A stretch of 64,000 nucleotides of DNA from Scybalousia_A sp963540815. GTDB taxonomy: Bacteria; Bacteroidota; Bacteroidia; Bacteroidales; P3. A program made the position numbers and the translations under genes. A model generated the notes under the pieces. That model ran no database searches and was not told where the DNA came from. It saw nothing but the letters and a program-made list of their open reading frames with translations. This document shows, piece after piece, positions 7,907 to 16,744 of this stretch. Every line of letters begins with the position of its first letter. Position 1 is the first letter of the stretch. The stretch is from NCBI GenBank assembly GCA_963540815.1, contig CAUTQY010000001.1:62001-126000 (forward strand), written 5' to 3'.

Positions 7907-9355
7907 ATGGAAAATATTATATTTATTGTATTTGTATTATATACTTTACTACTATTTGGAATAACCGTTTTAACTTCCCGAAAAGCAGACGGAAAATCTT
8001 TTTTTCAAGGTGATAAAAAGAGTCCTTGGTTTGTCGTTGCATACGGAATGATAGGCGCCTCACTTTCCGGCGTCACATTTATGAGCGTACCCGGATGGGT
8101 AAACGATAGAATGTTTACCTATATGTTAATGGTTGTGGGATATTTTCTCGGTTACTTGGTTATTGCTTTTGTTTTAATGCCTACGTATTACAAACTTAAT
8201 TTGGTAAGTATTTATACATATCTCGGCAAACGTTTCGGGTATTTTTCCAACAAGACAGGTAGTGCTTTTTTTATTCTCTCACGTTGTTTGGGAGCAAGTT
8301 TAAGAATGTTTATTGTTATAATAGTGGTATATGACTTTGTTTTTAAAGCATGTGGAATGCCTTTTGAATTAGTCGTTTTGTTATTTCTTTTACTTATTCT
8401 TCTCTTTACCATAAAAGGAGGAGTGAGGACCATAGTTTGGACGGATACTTTGCAAACGACGTTTATGCTTTTGGCTTTGGTTCTATGTTTTGTTATGATT
8501 GCCAATAGTTTGGGATTTTCTTTCGGAGGTCTTATAAAACATATATCTCATAGCGAATATCTTACATTTATAGATACGGACATATCTTCCCGTAATTGTT
8601 GGTGGAAACAAATATTGGGAGGAATGTTTATTTGTATAGCCATGACGGGATTGGACCAAGAGATGATGCAAAAAAATCTATCTTGCAAAAATCTAATTTC
8701 GGCACAAAAAAATATGATAACTTTTTCCTTGACTCTGTTTTTGGTAAATTTTTTGTTTTTAATGTTAGGTGCCGCCTTGTATATCTACAAGGCAAAGTAT
8801 GGAATAGAAGCCTCCGGTGATGACCTTTTTGCTCAGGTGGCTATAAATCATCTTCCTCCAATAGCCACTATAATATTTATTATAGGTCTGATTTCCGCTT
8901 TGTATCCAAGTGCGGACGGAGCTTTAACCTCCTTAACAACGGCTTTTTGTATGGATTTTCTCAACTTTGAGGATAGGAAAGATAAAACCGAAAAACAAAA
9001 AACTCATATAAGACACTATGTTCATATTGCCTTTGCTTTTCTATTTGCAATAATAATAGTTTTTTATTATTACAATAAAAATGAGCATCTAATAGATATT
9101 TTGTATCAAATTGCAAGTATAACATACGGGCCTTTGCTCGGCTTGTTTGCTTTCGGATTAAGTAACAATCGCAGGGTAGATGATAAACTTGTTCCTTTGG
9201 TTTGTATACTTGCCCCTACCATATGTTTTGTACTCAACAATAACTCTAAAACATGGTTTAACTATTCCTTCGATTTTGAGTTGCTTTTGCTTAACGGTAT
9301 ATTAACCTATTGCGGATTACTACTTATAAGTAAAAGGCAAAAAATATCTATTTGA
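7907..9355 (+). CDS. Sodium:solute symporter family transporter
   Basis: The 482-residue product has about 13 membrane segments and the SSS-family signatures: a start-proximal AYGMIGASLSGVTFMSVPGW region, LGKRFG after the third helix, KGGVRTIVWTDTLQTTFM in the middle and TGLDQEMMQKNL near residue 250. It would couple substrate uptake to the sodium gradient. Members carry sugars, amino acids, nucleosides or anions and this sequence does not decide which. It follows the Gate-domain gene by 33 nt on the same strand with no terminator between them. The C-terminal third is less conserved and ends in a final hydrophobic helix. Confidence 0.85.
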   Translation: MENIIFIVFVLYTLLLFGITVLTSRKADGKSFFQGDKKSPWFVVAYGMIGASLSGVTFMSVPGWVNDRMFTYMLMVVGYFLGYLVIAFVLMPTYYKLNLVSIYTYLGKRFGYFSNKTGSAFFILSRCLGASLRMFIVIIVVYDFVFKACGMPFELVVLLFLLLILLFTIKGGVRTIVWTDTLQTTFMLLALVLCFVMIANSLGFSFGGLIKHISHSEYLTFIDTDISSRNCWWKQILGGMFICIAMTGLDQEMMQKNLSCKNLISAQKNMITFSLTLFLVNFLFLMLGAALYIYKAKYGIEASGDDLFAQVAINHLPPIATIIFIIGLISALYPSADGALTSLTTAFCMDFLNFEDRKDKTEKQKTHIRHYVHIAFAFLFAIIIVFYYYNKNEHLIDILYQIASITYGPLLGLFAFGLSNNRRVDDKLVPLVCILAPTICFVLNNNSKTWFNYSFDFELLLLNGILTYCGLLLISKRQKISI

Positions 9356-9399
9356 TTTACAGAATATAAAGAAATATTTACAATATTTTATCCTATTTG

Positions 9400-9431
9400 T
9401 TTGGTGGGTAATATATTTTATTATAATTTTG
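9400..9431 (+). promoter_or_regulatory. Promoter of tRNA-Lys
   Basis: TTTG at 9400-9403 and TAATTTTG at 9424-9431 are separated by 20 nt, the Bacteroidota consensus spacing, and end 19 nt before the mature tRNA. Confidence 0.7.
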
Positions 9432-9450
9432 CAAACGCAAAGGGAGATGG

Positions 9451-9526
9451 GACTAATTAGCTCAGCAGGTAGAGCACATCCCTTTTAAGGATGGGGTCCT
9501 GGGTTCGAATCCCAGATTAGTCACCA
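9451..9526 (+). tRNA. tRNA-Lys (UUU)
   Basis: A 76-nt cloverleaf can be folded: 7-bp acceptor GACTAAT/ATTAGTC, D arm GCTC...GAGC, anticodon stem CATCC/GGATG around loop CTTTTAA (anticodon TTT), T arm CTGGG-TTCGAAT-CCCAG. The CCA end is encoded. It has its own promoter and a terminator directly downstream. Confidence 0.97.
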
Positions 9527-9533
9527 AAATAGG

Positions 9534-9576
9534 AGAGACCGTATTTGTAAAAAGTGCGGTCTCTTTACTTTTTTTC
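9534..9576 (+). terminator. Intrinsic terminator after tRNA-Lys
   Basis: The arms AGAGACCG (9534-9541) and CGGTCTCT (9557-9564) form an 8-bp stem with a 15-nt loop, followed by a T-rich tract to 9576. Confidence 0.75.
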
Positions 9577-9649
9577 AAAATCTCCATTTCTTAACAAAAA
9601 AAAAATTAAATTTGCATTCTCGTAAAACATATAATTTAACAGGTGATTT

Positions 9650-10516
9650 ATGGCAAATTTAAAAGAAATACGTAACAGAATCTCTTCCGTAACTTCTACC
9701 AAACAAATAACCTCGGCCATGAAAATGGTTTCGGCGGCAAAGTTACGTAAGTCTCAGACTGCCATAGTGCAACTAAGACCTTATTCCTATCAAATGGAAG
9801 AGGTGGTTTGCAGATTGATTGAAGACAATACGGAAGATATTCCGTGTATGAAAAAAAGAAGAACAGAAAATAAAATCTTACTCGTTGCTCTGACTTCAAA
9901 TAAAGGCTTGTGTTCTGTTTTTAACTCTTCCATAATAAAACTTACAAAAAAAAGAATAGAAGAATACAAAGAAAAAAACAAAGAGATTTTTTTGCAGAGC
10001 TTCGGCAAAAAGGGCGATAGTGTCTTCAAACACATAGAGAATATAAATTATCTGGGCTCGCAAGATGAAATCTGGGAACAGATGTCTTTTGAAAAAATTG
10101 CTTTGTTTACTGAGGGAATCCTAAAACAATATAACAAGGGTGATTATGACAAGATAGAAATTATTTACAATCGTTTCAAAAATGCAGCCCTACAAGAACC
10201 CGTTATAGAAGATTTTCTTTCATTTGATTCCGTAAAAAGGGATGTCTCTACAATTAATAATGACTACATTTTTGAGCCGAATAAAACGGAAATACTTCAA
10301 AGTGTGGTACCCTTGTTTTTGAATACTAAAATGTATGGATGTTTTTTAGATTCTTTTACTTCCGAACACGGCGCAAGAATGAGTAGTATGAATAAGGCAA
10401 CGGATAATGCTCAAACTCTTTTGGGTGATTTGACTCTTACATATAACAAACTAAGACAGGCAAGTATCACTAATGAGATAATAGAAATATGTAGTGGTGC
10501 AAATGCTTTGAGCTAA
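9650..10516 (+). CDS. atpG: F1Fo ATP synthase gamma subunit
   Basis: Gamma is the rotating central stalk that couples proton or sodium flow through Fo to ATP synthesis in F1. The 288-residue protein has the two conserved coiled ends: N-terminal IRNRISSVTSTKQITSAMKM and C-terminal SEHGARMSSMNKATDNAQ with ITNEIIEI. The middle Rossmann-like part (80-210) is variable but complete. What is odd is the setting: no other atp gene lies beside it. It stands behind a tRNA terminator and 21 nt before nadB. Usually atpG follows atpA in the atp operon. Confidence 0.95.
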   Translation: MANLKEIRNRISSVTSTKQITSAMKMVSAAKLRKSQTAIVQLRPYSYQMEEVVCRLIEDNTEDIPCMKKRRTENKILLVALTSNKGLCSVFNSSIIKLTKKRIEEYKEKNKEIFLQSFGKKGDSVFKHIENINYLGSQDEIWEQMSFEKIALFTEGILKQYNKGDYDKIEIIYNRFKNAALQEPVIEDFLSFDSVKRDVSTINNDYIFEPNKTEILQSVVPLFLNTKMYGCFLDSFTSEHGARMSSMNKATDNAQTLLGDLTLTYNKLRQASITNEIIEICSGANALS

Positions 10517-10537
10517 TAAAAATAAAGATAAAAAATA

Positions 10538-12106
10538 ATGCGTTATAAAGTTGATTTTCTTGTTGTAGGCTCCGGTATAGCGGGGTTGAGTTATGCTTTG
10601 AAGGTAGCCGAATACGGAAAGGTATGTTTGCTTACTAAGGCGCAGGCTGAGGAATCCTCTACCAGATATGCACAAGGCGGTATAGCCGCAGTAATGTATG
10701 AACCCGACACATACGAAAAACATATAAACGACACTCTTGTTGCCGGAGCGGGAATATGTGATGAAAAAAGCGTACGTATTACTATTACTGAAAGCACCGA
10801 CAGAATAAAAGAATTAATAAATTGGGGAGCAAATTTTGATAAAAATCGTTTTGGTTTTTATGACTTGGCAAGAGAAGGCGGACACTCCGAACATAGAATA
10901 TTCCATCATCAAGACAATACGGGGGCAGAAATAGAAAGAGCCTTACTTGAAGCCGTAAGATGTAATAGAAATATAGAACTCAAAGAAAATCAATTTACCA
11001 TAGACCTTATAACTCAACACCATTTGGGTAAGGAAGTAAACAGACACATGGACAATGTAGAGTGTTACGGTGCATATGTTTTGAACAAGCAGACAGGAAG
11101 TATAGATACTTATCTTGCAAAAATTATTATGCTTTCAACAGGTAGCAACGGCAATGTATATTCTTCTACAACTGCCCCCGTAGTTGCCACAGGAGACGGT
11201 CAAGCAATGGTACATAGAGCAAAAGGTTGGTTAAAAGACATGGAATTCATACAGTTTCATCCGACCTCCCTATACAATCCTGTGGAAAAGCCCTCCTTTC
11301 TTATCACGGAAGCAATGAGAGGAGCAGGAGCGGAATTAAGGAACTTGAAAGGAGAAAGTTTTATGCCTAAGTACGATAATAGAGGTTCTTTGGCTCCAAG
11401 GGATATTGTTGCCCGAGCGATAAACTCCGAAATGACACTAAGCGGAGACGACCACGTATATTTGGACTGTTCCAAGATAAGTAAGGAAGAAATTATGCAT
11501 CATTTTCCGCATATTTATGCAAAATGTTTGGAAATGGGAATAAATATAACAAGAGGAGACATGATACCCGTTGTTCCGGCAACACATTATAGCTGTGGTG
11601 GTATAGTTGTAGATGAGTACGCAAGAACAACAATTAAACATCTTTATGCTACGGGAGAATGTTCGCGGACGGGCTTACACGGAGCTAATCGTTTGGCGTC
11701 CAATTCTCTCTTGGAAGCCTTAGTATATTCTCATCGTGCAGCCTTGGACAGCAAAAAAGCAATAAGCCACATAGATTTATGTGAAAATGTCCCCGATTGG
11801 AATGCGGAGGGCATGGTGTTCAACGAAGAAATGTCTCTTATTACCCAAACTCAAAGAGAATTACAACAAATAATGTCCAATTATGTTGGAATAGTACGAA
11901 GTAATTTACGTCTGCAAAGAGCGTTCAAACGCACTAAACTAATCTATGACGAAGTTGAGGAACTTTACAATCGTTCCGTTCTTACGCCACAGCTATGCGA
12001 ACTAAGAAATATTATAGCCAATGCGTACCTTATAATTGGTATGGCCATGCAAAGAAAAGAAAGTGTGGGACTTCATTACAACATAGATTATCCATCCGAA
12101 AAATAA
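10538..12106 (+). CDS. nadB: L-aspartate oxidase
   Basis: NadB oxidises L-aspartate to iminoaspartate, the first step of NAD synthesis, using FAD and, in anaerobes, fumarate as acceptor. Residues 11-16 (GSGIAG) form the FAD-binding turn. TRYAQGGIAAV, REGGHSEHRIFHHQDNTG, QFHPTSLY and GANRLASNSLLEALV are the expected substrate-site and FAD motifs. The 522-residue length includes the C-terminal three-helix domain. NadA and NadC are not adjacent. It lies 21 nt after atpG on the same strand, possibly co-transcribed, and ends at a strong hairpin. Confidence 0.95.
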   Translation: MRYKVDFLVVGSGIAGLSYALKVAEYGKVCLLTKAQAEESSTRYAQGGIAAVMYEPDTYEKHINDTLVAGAGICDEKSVRITITESTDRIKELINWGANFDKNRFGFYDLAREGGHSEHRIFHHQDNTGAEIERALLEAVRCNRNIELKENQFTIDLITQHHLGKEVNRHMDNVECYGAYVLNKQTGSIDTYLAKIIMLSTGSNGNVYSSTTAPVVATGDGQAMVHRAKGWLKDMEFIQFHPTSLYNPVEKPSFLITEAMRGAGAELRNLKGESFMPKYDNRGSLAPRDIVARAINSEMTLSGDDHVYLDCSKISKEEIMHHFPHIYAKCLEMGINITRGDMIPVVPATHYSCGGIVVDEYARTTIKHLYATGECSRTGLHGANRLASNSLLEALVYSHRAALDSKKAISHIDLCENVPDWNAEGMVFNEEMSLITQTQRELQQIMSNYVGIVRSNLRLQRAFKRTKLIYDEVEELYNRSVLTPQLCELRNIIANAYLIIGMAMQRKESVGLHYNIDYPSEK

Positions 12107-12110
12107 ACAA

Positions 12111-12135
12111 GGAGGTAAGAAAATTTCTTACCTCC
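12111..12135. terminator. Shared hairpin between convergent nadB and RNase G genes
   Basis: GGAGGTAAGAAA and its exact complement are separated by one base, giving a 12-bp inverted repeat that would fold with a small A/T loop. It lies in the 52-nt gap between two converging stop codons and can act on both strands. No long T-run follows on the plus strand. Confidence 0.65.
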
Positions 12136-12158
12136 TCTGTTCTTGAAGAAAGGATTTG

Positions 12159-13709
12159 TTATAATTCTATCTTTTCTTCATTGGAATTGAAAAACATATA
12201 TTGATTTAGTGCTAAATCTGACTCGGATTCTATTTTCAGTTTTATACCAAATTCTTTTTCCCATTGTTTGTAGGGTTTTCTTATCACGCCTTTGGTAATA
12301 TAGGCATGAACAAAGGGATGCAGAACTATTTTTAAATATTTTTCATTTTGTTCTCCGGCAAGATACTTTATATCATTCTTTATATCATTGAGAACATTCA
12401 TAGAAGATTTTATTGTCCCACTACCATTGCACGTAGGACACATTTCCGACACCTCTACGTCAATTACGGGACGTACTCTTTGTCTGGTAATTTGCATAAG
12501 ACAAAACTTACTCAAAGGAAGAATAGTATGTTTTGCCGGGTCCTTTCCCATTTCGCTACGCATAGTATCCAATAGTTTTTTTCTATTGATACTCTTAACC
12601 ATATCTATAAAGTCTATTACTATAATTCCTCCCATATCCCTGAGTCTCAACTGTCTTGCTATTTCCATAGCCGCTTCGGTATTTACCATTAGAGCGTTTT
12701 CTTCTTGGTCCTGAGAGGATTTTGTCCTATTTCCGCTATTGACATCTATTACTGCCATAGCCTCTGTTTGCTCTATGATCAGATATATTCCGCTACGTAT
12801 AGTAACTATCTTACCAAAAGAATTACGTATTTGATTTTCTACTCCAAATTGCTCAAAAATAGGTGTCTGTAATTTGTATAATTTTAGAATATCTTCTTTC
12901 TGCGGATATATTTTTTTTATGTAAGACTTCAAATCTTCATACAGACGTTCGTCATTAACGTATATATTATTAAACTCTTCGTCTAACATATTTCTTACAA
13001 CAACCACACTTTGGTCTTCCTCTGAAACCATTTTTTTAGGAGGTCGTGCATCTTTTAGATTTTTTTGCAGAGTAGTCCATTTTTCATAGAGGTACTTTAA
13101 CTCTTCATCCAATTCGGCCGCAGAAGCATTTTCGGCTGCGGTTCTTATTACCAGTCCCACGTTATCGGGCTTTATACTTACAAGTAATCTCCTTAAACGT
13201 TTCCTTTCCTCTATACTTTTGATTTTTTGCGATACCGAAATTTTGTTTCCAAAAGGAACAAGCACTATATATCTACCTGCAAAGGATATTTCCCCGCTAA
13301 GTCGCGGTCCCTTTGTAGATATGGGTTCTTTTGTTATTTGAACCAAAAGTAATTGCCCCTGTTTGAGTACATCTCCTATAACCCCGTTCTTATCCAATTC
13401 GGGTATCGTTTTTTTGCTTGTTTTCAAAGCCTCCGTATTACCCGCGATACATTTGGAAACAAGATTTTGCATTTGCAAAAAATTGTGTCCGAGGTCCAAA
13501 TAATGTAAGAATCCGTCTTTTCCTGCACCAACATCAACAAACACGGCATTCAGTCCGGTCATTATCTTTTTTACCTGACCGAGATAAACATCTCCAGTTA
13601 CATAAGAAGTATTCGGCAAATCTTTATGTAACTCTACCAAATGTTTATCTTCCAATAATGCTATTTCAACTCCGGAGCCTTTTTTTTGAATAATTAAATC
13701 TTTGTCCAT
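12159..13709 (-). CDS. rng: Ribonuclease G (Rne/Rng family endoribonuclease)
   Basis: The 516-residue protein processes rRNA and mRNA by cutting AU-rich single strands. It has an N-terminal S1-like RNA-binding region (about 35-125, DVYLGQVKKIMTGLNAVFVD), the catalytic aspartate segments AVIDVNSGN and IVIDFIDMV, and the zinc-link CPTCNGSG near residue 430. It lacks the long RNase E scaffold tail, so rng is the better name. The HU gene lies upstream on the same strand, with a COX24-type small ORF between, an arrangement I recall from other Bacteroidales. Two short inverted repeats (GAAACAAC...GTTGTTTC at 13803-13824, and one around 13748-13793) precede it. Confidence 0.93.
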   Translation of the reverse strand: MDKDLIIQKKGSGVEIALLEDKHLVELHKDLPNTSYVTGDVYLGQVKKIMTGLNAVFVDVGAGKDGFLHYLDLGHNFLQMQNLVSKCIAGNTEALKTSKKTIPELDKNGVIGDVLKQGQLLLVQITKEPISTKGPRLSGEISFAGRYIVLVPFGNKISVSQKIKSIEERKRLRRLLVSIKPDNVGLVIRTAAENASAAELDEELKYLYEKWTTLQKNLKDARPPKKMVSEEDQSVVVVRNMLDEEFNNIYVNDERLYEDLKSYIKKIYPQKEDILKLYKLQTPIFEQFGVENQIRNSFGKIVTIRSGIYLIIEQTEAMAVIDVNSGNRTKSSQDQEENALMVNTEAAMEIARQLRLRDMGGIIVIDFIDMVKSINRKKLLDTMRSEMGKDPAKHTILPLSKFCLMQITRQRVRPVIDVEVSEMCPTCNGSGTIKSSMNVLNDIKNDIKYLAGEQNEKYLKIVLHPFVHAYITKGVIRKPYKQWEKEFGIKLKIESESDLALNQYMFFNSNEEKIEL

Positions 13710-13840
13710 TTTGGAGTTTGTTTTATGTGATGTTCATATTTAAAAAAATATTGCGAAACGGCTATGTATAAAAAATATGTTCCGCAATATTCCATATCCT
13801 ACGAAACAACACAAAAGTTGTTTCATATCTCTGCATAAGT

Positions 13841-13930
13841 CTACTTATTCTTATGTCTATTTTTACGCAAACGTTTTTTACGTTTGTGAGTCGCCATCTT
13901 GTGGCCTTTTCTCTTTTTTCCGCTTGGCAT
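13841..13930 (-). CDS. 29-residue AURKAIP1/COX24-domain basic peptide
   Basis: The ATG at 13930 opens a 29-codon frame rich in lysine and arginine, with MPSGKKRKGHKMATHKRKKR at the start and ending RLRKNRHKNK. This matches my memory of the short COX24/AURKAIP1-type peptide found throughout Bacteroidota, related to mitochondrial ribosomal protein mS38. A role as a tiny small-subunit ribosomal protein is likely by homology but is not shown here. It lies 17 nt downstream of the HU stop on the same strand and upstream of rng. It is too short for most gene callers and is easily missed. Confidence 0.8.
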   Translation of the reverse strand: MPSGKKRKGHKMATHKRKKRLRKNRHKNK

Positions 13931-13947
13931 TTTACTATTAATTTAAA

Positions 13948-14232
13948 TTATTTAACATTGTTTTTTACTTCTTCCACAAAAGTTTTTGAAGGCTTAAATG
14001 CTGGAATATTGTGAGCAGGTATTATGATTGTAGTATTTTTTGATATGTTTCTGCCTGTTTTTTCTGCTCGTTTTTTTATAACAAAAGAACCGAAGCCTCT
14101 AAGGTAAACATTGTCACCCTTTCTCAAAGAGCCTTTCAATACGGTCATAAATTCTTCCACAACCTCTTGAATAACTACCTTCTCCATTCCTGTTCTCTCT
14201 GCTATCTCAGTTACTATTTCTGCCTTTGTCAT
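13948..14232 (-). CDS. HU family DNA-binding protein
   Basis: A 94-residue nucleoid protein of normal HU length. The N-terminal helices start MTKAEIVTEIAERTG; the dimer core contains VYLRGFGSFVIKKR and the DNA-binding arm ends IPAHNIPAFKPSKTFVEEV. The usual PGKxLK near the end is PSKTFV here. It bends and compacts DNA. A CAAAGTTA sequence at 14307-14314 (minus-strand TAACTTTG) is its -7 box. It is probably the first gene of a short unit with the COX24-type peptide and rng. Confidence 0.95.
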   Translation of the reverse strand: MTKAEIVTEIAERTGMEKVVIQEVVEEFMTVLKGSLRKGDNVYLRGFGSFVIKKRAEKTGRNISKNTTIIIPAHNIPAFKPSKTFVEEVKNNVK

Positions 14233-14391
14233 TTTTTATCTGTGATTATATTTTATTAATGATAACATTATTGCTCGATTATTGCATCAAGTCTTTTATG
14301 AGTTTGCAAAGTTATAAAAAAAAATCTCATATAAAGACATAAGAGGCATTTTTTTTTACCGCAACCCACCTGTTACAATTTTTTAAAAATT

Positions 14392-14916
14392 TCAAAGTTT
14401 ATAAGCAGCAAAAGACCCACTTATATTATTGCTACCCTTAATAAGCGTTAGCAAAGAAGTTGCGTTGAGATTTGTAACATTATTCCAAGGACATGCAACT
14501 CCGCTAAATTCACCTTTGATTTGACCTTCGGATTCCGTAATAGTACAAGAGCCTCCCAAAATCACGTATTTTTCTCCCTCAAAAGGATAAAAAATAACGG
14601 TATTGGATAAATTTTCGTAGTTAAGTCCGTTGCTTATAAAACTTGCTACGGCATCCAAACTGGTTCCCAAACCGAGTTTATAAGTGCCTTTTTCGCAGCC
14701 TTCCAAAGATATTGTTACCAAACCTTGTGAGGAGCCGGTTGTAATAATAAATTTTTCTCCGGTTTTCTTACCAACTGCTCCGCTGTAATCATATGACTGT
14801 CCGTTCAAGGAAAATTTTACATAACCCGTAAATTCATCAAGGGTGTCATCATTGCAACTCCAAAACATCATAAGCGGAGTCAACGCAAGGGCTAACAATA
14901 AAAACCATTTTTTCAT
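14392..14916 (-). CDS. Putative lipoprotein of unknown function
   Basis: 174 residues with an N-terminal signal MKKWFLLLALALTPLMMFWS followed by C21, a loose lipobox with DD two residues on, as in many exported Bacteroidota lipoproteins. The rest looks like an all-beta domain with little charge (GYVKFSLNGQSYDYSG, repeated TISLEG-like strands). I do not recognise the family. I chose the ATG at 14916 because it begins the signal peptide; an upstream in-frame start would add 11 residues of no clear sense. A promoter with both boxes lies 45 nt upstream. Confidence 0.7.
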   Translation of the reverse strand: MKKWFLLLALALTPLMMFWSCNDDTLDEFTGYVKFSLNGQSYDYSGAVGKKTGEKFIITTGSSQGLVTISLEGCEKGTYKLGLGTSLDAVASFISNGLNYENLSNTVIFYPFEGEKYVILGGSCTITESEGQIKGEFSGVACPWNNVTNLNATSLLTLIKGSNNISGSFAAYKL

Positions 14917-14960
14917 TTCTTTTTCTATTATTTTAATTAATAATGTCAAATATTTGCTTG

Positions 14961-14991
14961 CAAAGGTATAGTATTTATCATTTATTGCAAA
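14961..14991 (-). promoter_or_regulatory. Promoter of the lipoprotein gene
   Basis: On the minus strand TTTG (14988-14991), a 19-nt spacer and TACCTTTG (14961-14968) match the Bacteroidota consensus, 45 nt before the ATG at 14916. Confidence 0.65.
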
Positions 14992-15130
14992 ATATTTTTT
15001 ATCGTTTTATTGTGATAAAAAACCCAAAATAATGGAATATTTTACCAAGTATTTTTTATTTTCTTGTTAAGAAAGTGGTATTTATTTTTACCTTTGCAAA
15101 CTACGAATATTTTTTAAATGAAACATAATT

Positions 15131-16669
15131 ATGTTGGTTAAAACTTATGGAAGTGCAATTCAAGGAATAAATGCCACAACAATAACGGTAGAGGTAAATA
15201 TTGAGACGGGTATTAATTTTACTTTGGTTGGCTTACCGGACAATGCTATAAAAGAATCTTACGAAAGAATTTCGGCAGCCTTGCATCAATTCGGATGTAA
15301 AATTCCGGGCAAAAAAATAGTTGTCAATATGGCACCGGCCGATATTAAAAAGGAGGGTTCAGCCTATGATATAACTATTGCGATAGGAATACTTGCGGCT
15401 TCGGAACAAATAAATGCGGAAAAAATATCGGATTATCTCATTATGGGAGAGTTGTCTTTGGATGGCTCTTTGAATCCCATAAAAGGTGCTCTACCTATTG
15501 CCTTGCAAGCGAAACAAGAAGGTTTTAAGGGTATAATTCTACCCAAAAGTAATGCCAAAGAGGCCGCTTTCGTACAGGGTTTGAATATTTTGGGAGCAGA
15601 TAATATAGGACAGGTAATAAACTTCTTCAATAACGAGGAGCAGATACCTAAGGTTTATATAGACGTAGAACACGAATTCGAACAAAATCTGAAAAACTAT
15701 GAATTGGACTTTGCAGACGTAAAAGGACAAGAAAACATAAAACGTGCAATGGAAGTGGCAGCGGCCGGCTCTCATAATGTGATACTTATAGGAGCACCGG
15801 GTAGTGGAAAAACCATGCTTGCAAAAAGACTACCCTCAATTCTCCCTCCTTTAACTTTGGAAGAATCTTTGGAAACAACCAAAATACACTCTGTTGCAGG
15901 CAAAATGAGCAAAAACACTTCCATTATTTCCGTAAGACCTTTTCGTTCGCCACACCATACCATAAGTGATGTTGCTTTGGTCGGTGGCGGTGTTTTTCCT
16001 CAACCGGGAGAGATTTCTTTGGCTCACAACGGAGTGTTGTTTTTGGACGAACTTCCGGAGTTTAAACGTAATGTTTTGGAAGTACTTAGACAACCCATGG
16101 AGGAAAGAATTATAACTATTTCTCGTGCAAAACAAACAACGGAATATCCGGCAAGTTTTATGTTGGTAGCCGCAATGAATCCTTGTCCTTGCGGATATTA
16201 TAACCACCCTTCCATAGAATGTACTTGTTCTCAGGGACAAGTTAGCAAATATATGAGCAAAATTTCGGGACCTCTTTTGGATAGAATAGACATACAAATA
16301 GAAGTGGTACCCGTACCTTTTAAAGATTTGGCAGAGCAACGACAAGGAGAGCCTTCTTCAACCATAAGGGAAAGAGTTTTACGAGCAAGAGAAATACAAA
16401 AAGAAAGATTTAAAGATTATCCGGGTATTCACTGCAATGCTCAAATGACAAAGAAAATGATGAACGAGTTTTGTCAAATAAAACCTGAGGGCTTGGAGTT
16501 ATTAAAAAAAGTAATGGATAAGTTAGGACTTTCCGCTCGTGCATACGATAGAATATTAAAAGTTTCGCGTACCATAGCAGATTTGGACAATAGCCCTACA
16601 ATAGAAAACAAACATTTATCCGAGGCTATCAATTACAGAAGTTTGGACCGCGAGAGTTGGGGAAGATAA
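15131..16669 (+). CDS. YifB/ComM-family Mg-chelatase-like AAA+ ATPase
   Basis: The 512-residue protein has an N-terminal Lon-protease-like fold (about 1-170, with MAPADIKKEGSAYD), an AAA+ core with Walker A GAPGSGKT at 221-228 and Walker B GVLFLDELPEF near 303, the MNPCPCGYY segment of the family, and a C-terminal Mg-chelatase domain (about 410-505). ComM relatives are hexameric helicases that promote branch migration in natural transformation; the role in Bacteroidota is less clear. A TACCTTTG -7 box lies at 15089-15096. The gene stands alone and ends at a bidirectional terminator. Confidence 0.92.
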   Translation: MLVKTYGSAIQGINATTITVEVNIETGINFTLVGLPDNAIKESYERISAALHQFGCKIPGKKIVVNMAPADIKKEGSAYDITIAIGILAASEQINAEKISDYLIMGELSLDGSLNPIKGALPIALQAKQEGFKGIILPKSNAKEAAFVQGLNILGADNIGQVINFFNNEEQIPKVYIDVEHEFEQNLKNYELDFADVKGQENIKRAMEVAAAGSHNVILIGAPGSGKTMLAKRLPSILPPLTLEESLETTKIHSVAGKMSKNTSIISVRPFRSPHHTISDVALVGGGVFPQPGEISLAHNGVLFLDELPEFKRNVLEVLRQPMEERIITISRAKQTTEYPASFMLVAAMNPCPCGYYNHPSIECTCSQGQVSKYMSKISGPLLDRIDIQIEVVPVPFKDLAEQRQGEPSSTIRERVLRAREIQKERFKDYPGIHCNAQMTKKMMNEFCQIKPEGLELLKKVMDKLGLSARAYDRILKVSRTIADLDNSPTIENKHLSEAINYRSLDRESWGR

Positions 16670-16694
16670 AAAAACAATGTTTTTACATAAAACA

Positions 16695-16734
16695 TTTCGG
16701 GGTAAAAGAATACGAACTTGCTTTTACCCCGAAA
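16695..16734. terminator. Bidirectional terminator between the YifB and TonB-receptor genes
   Basis: A perfect 14-bp stem, TTTCGGGGTAAAAG with its complement around a 12-nt loop, lies between two convergent genes. A/T-rich flanks on both sides fit use in either direction. Confidence 0.8.
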
Positions 16735-16744
16735 TTTATTTAAT

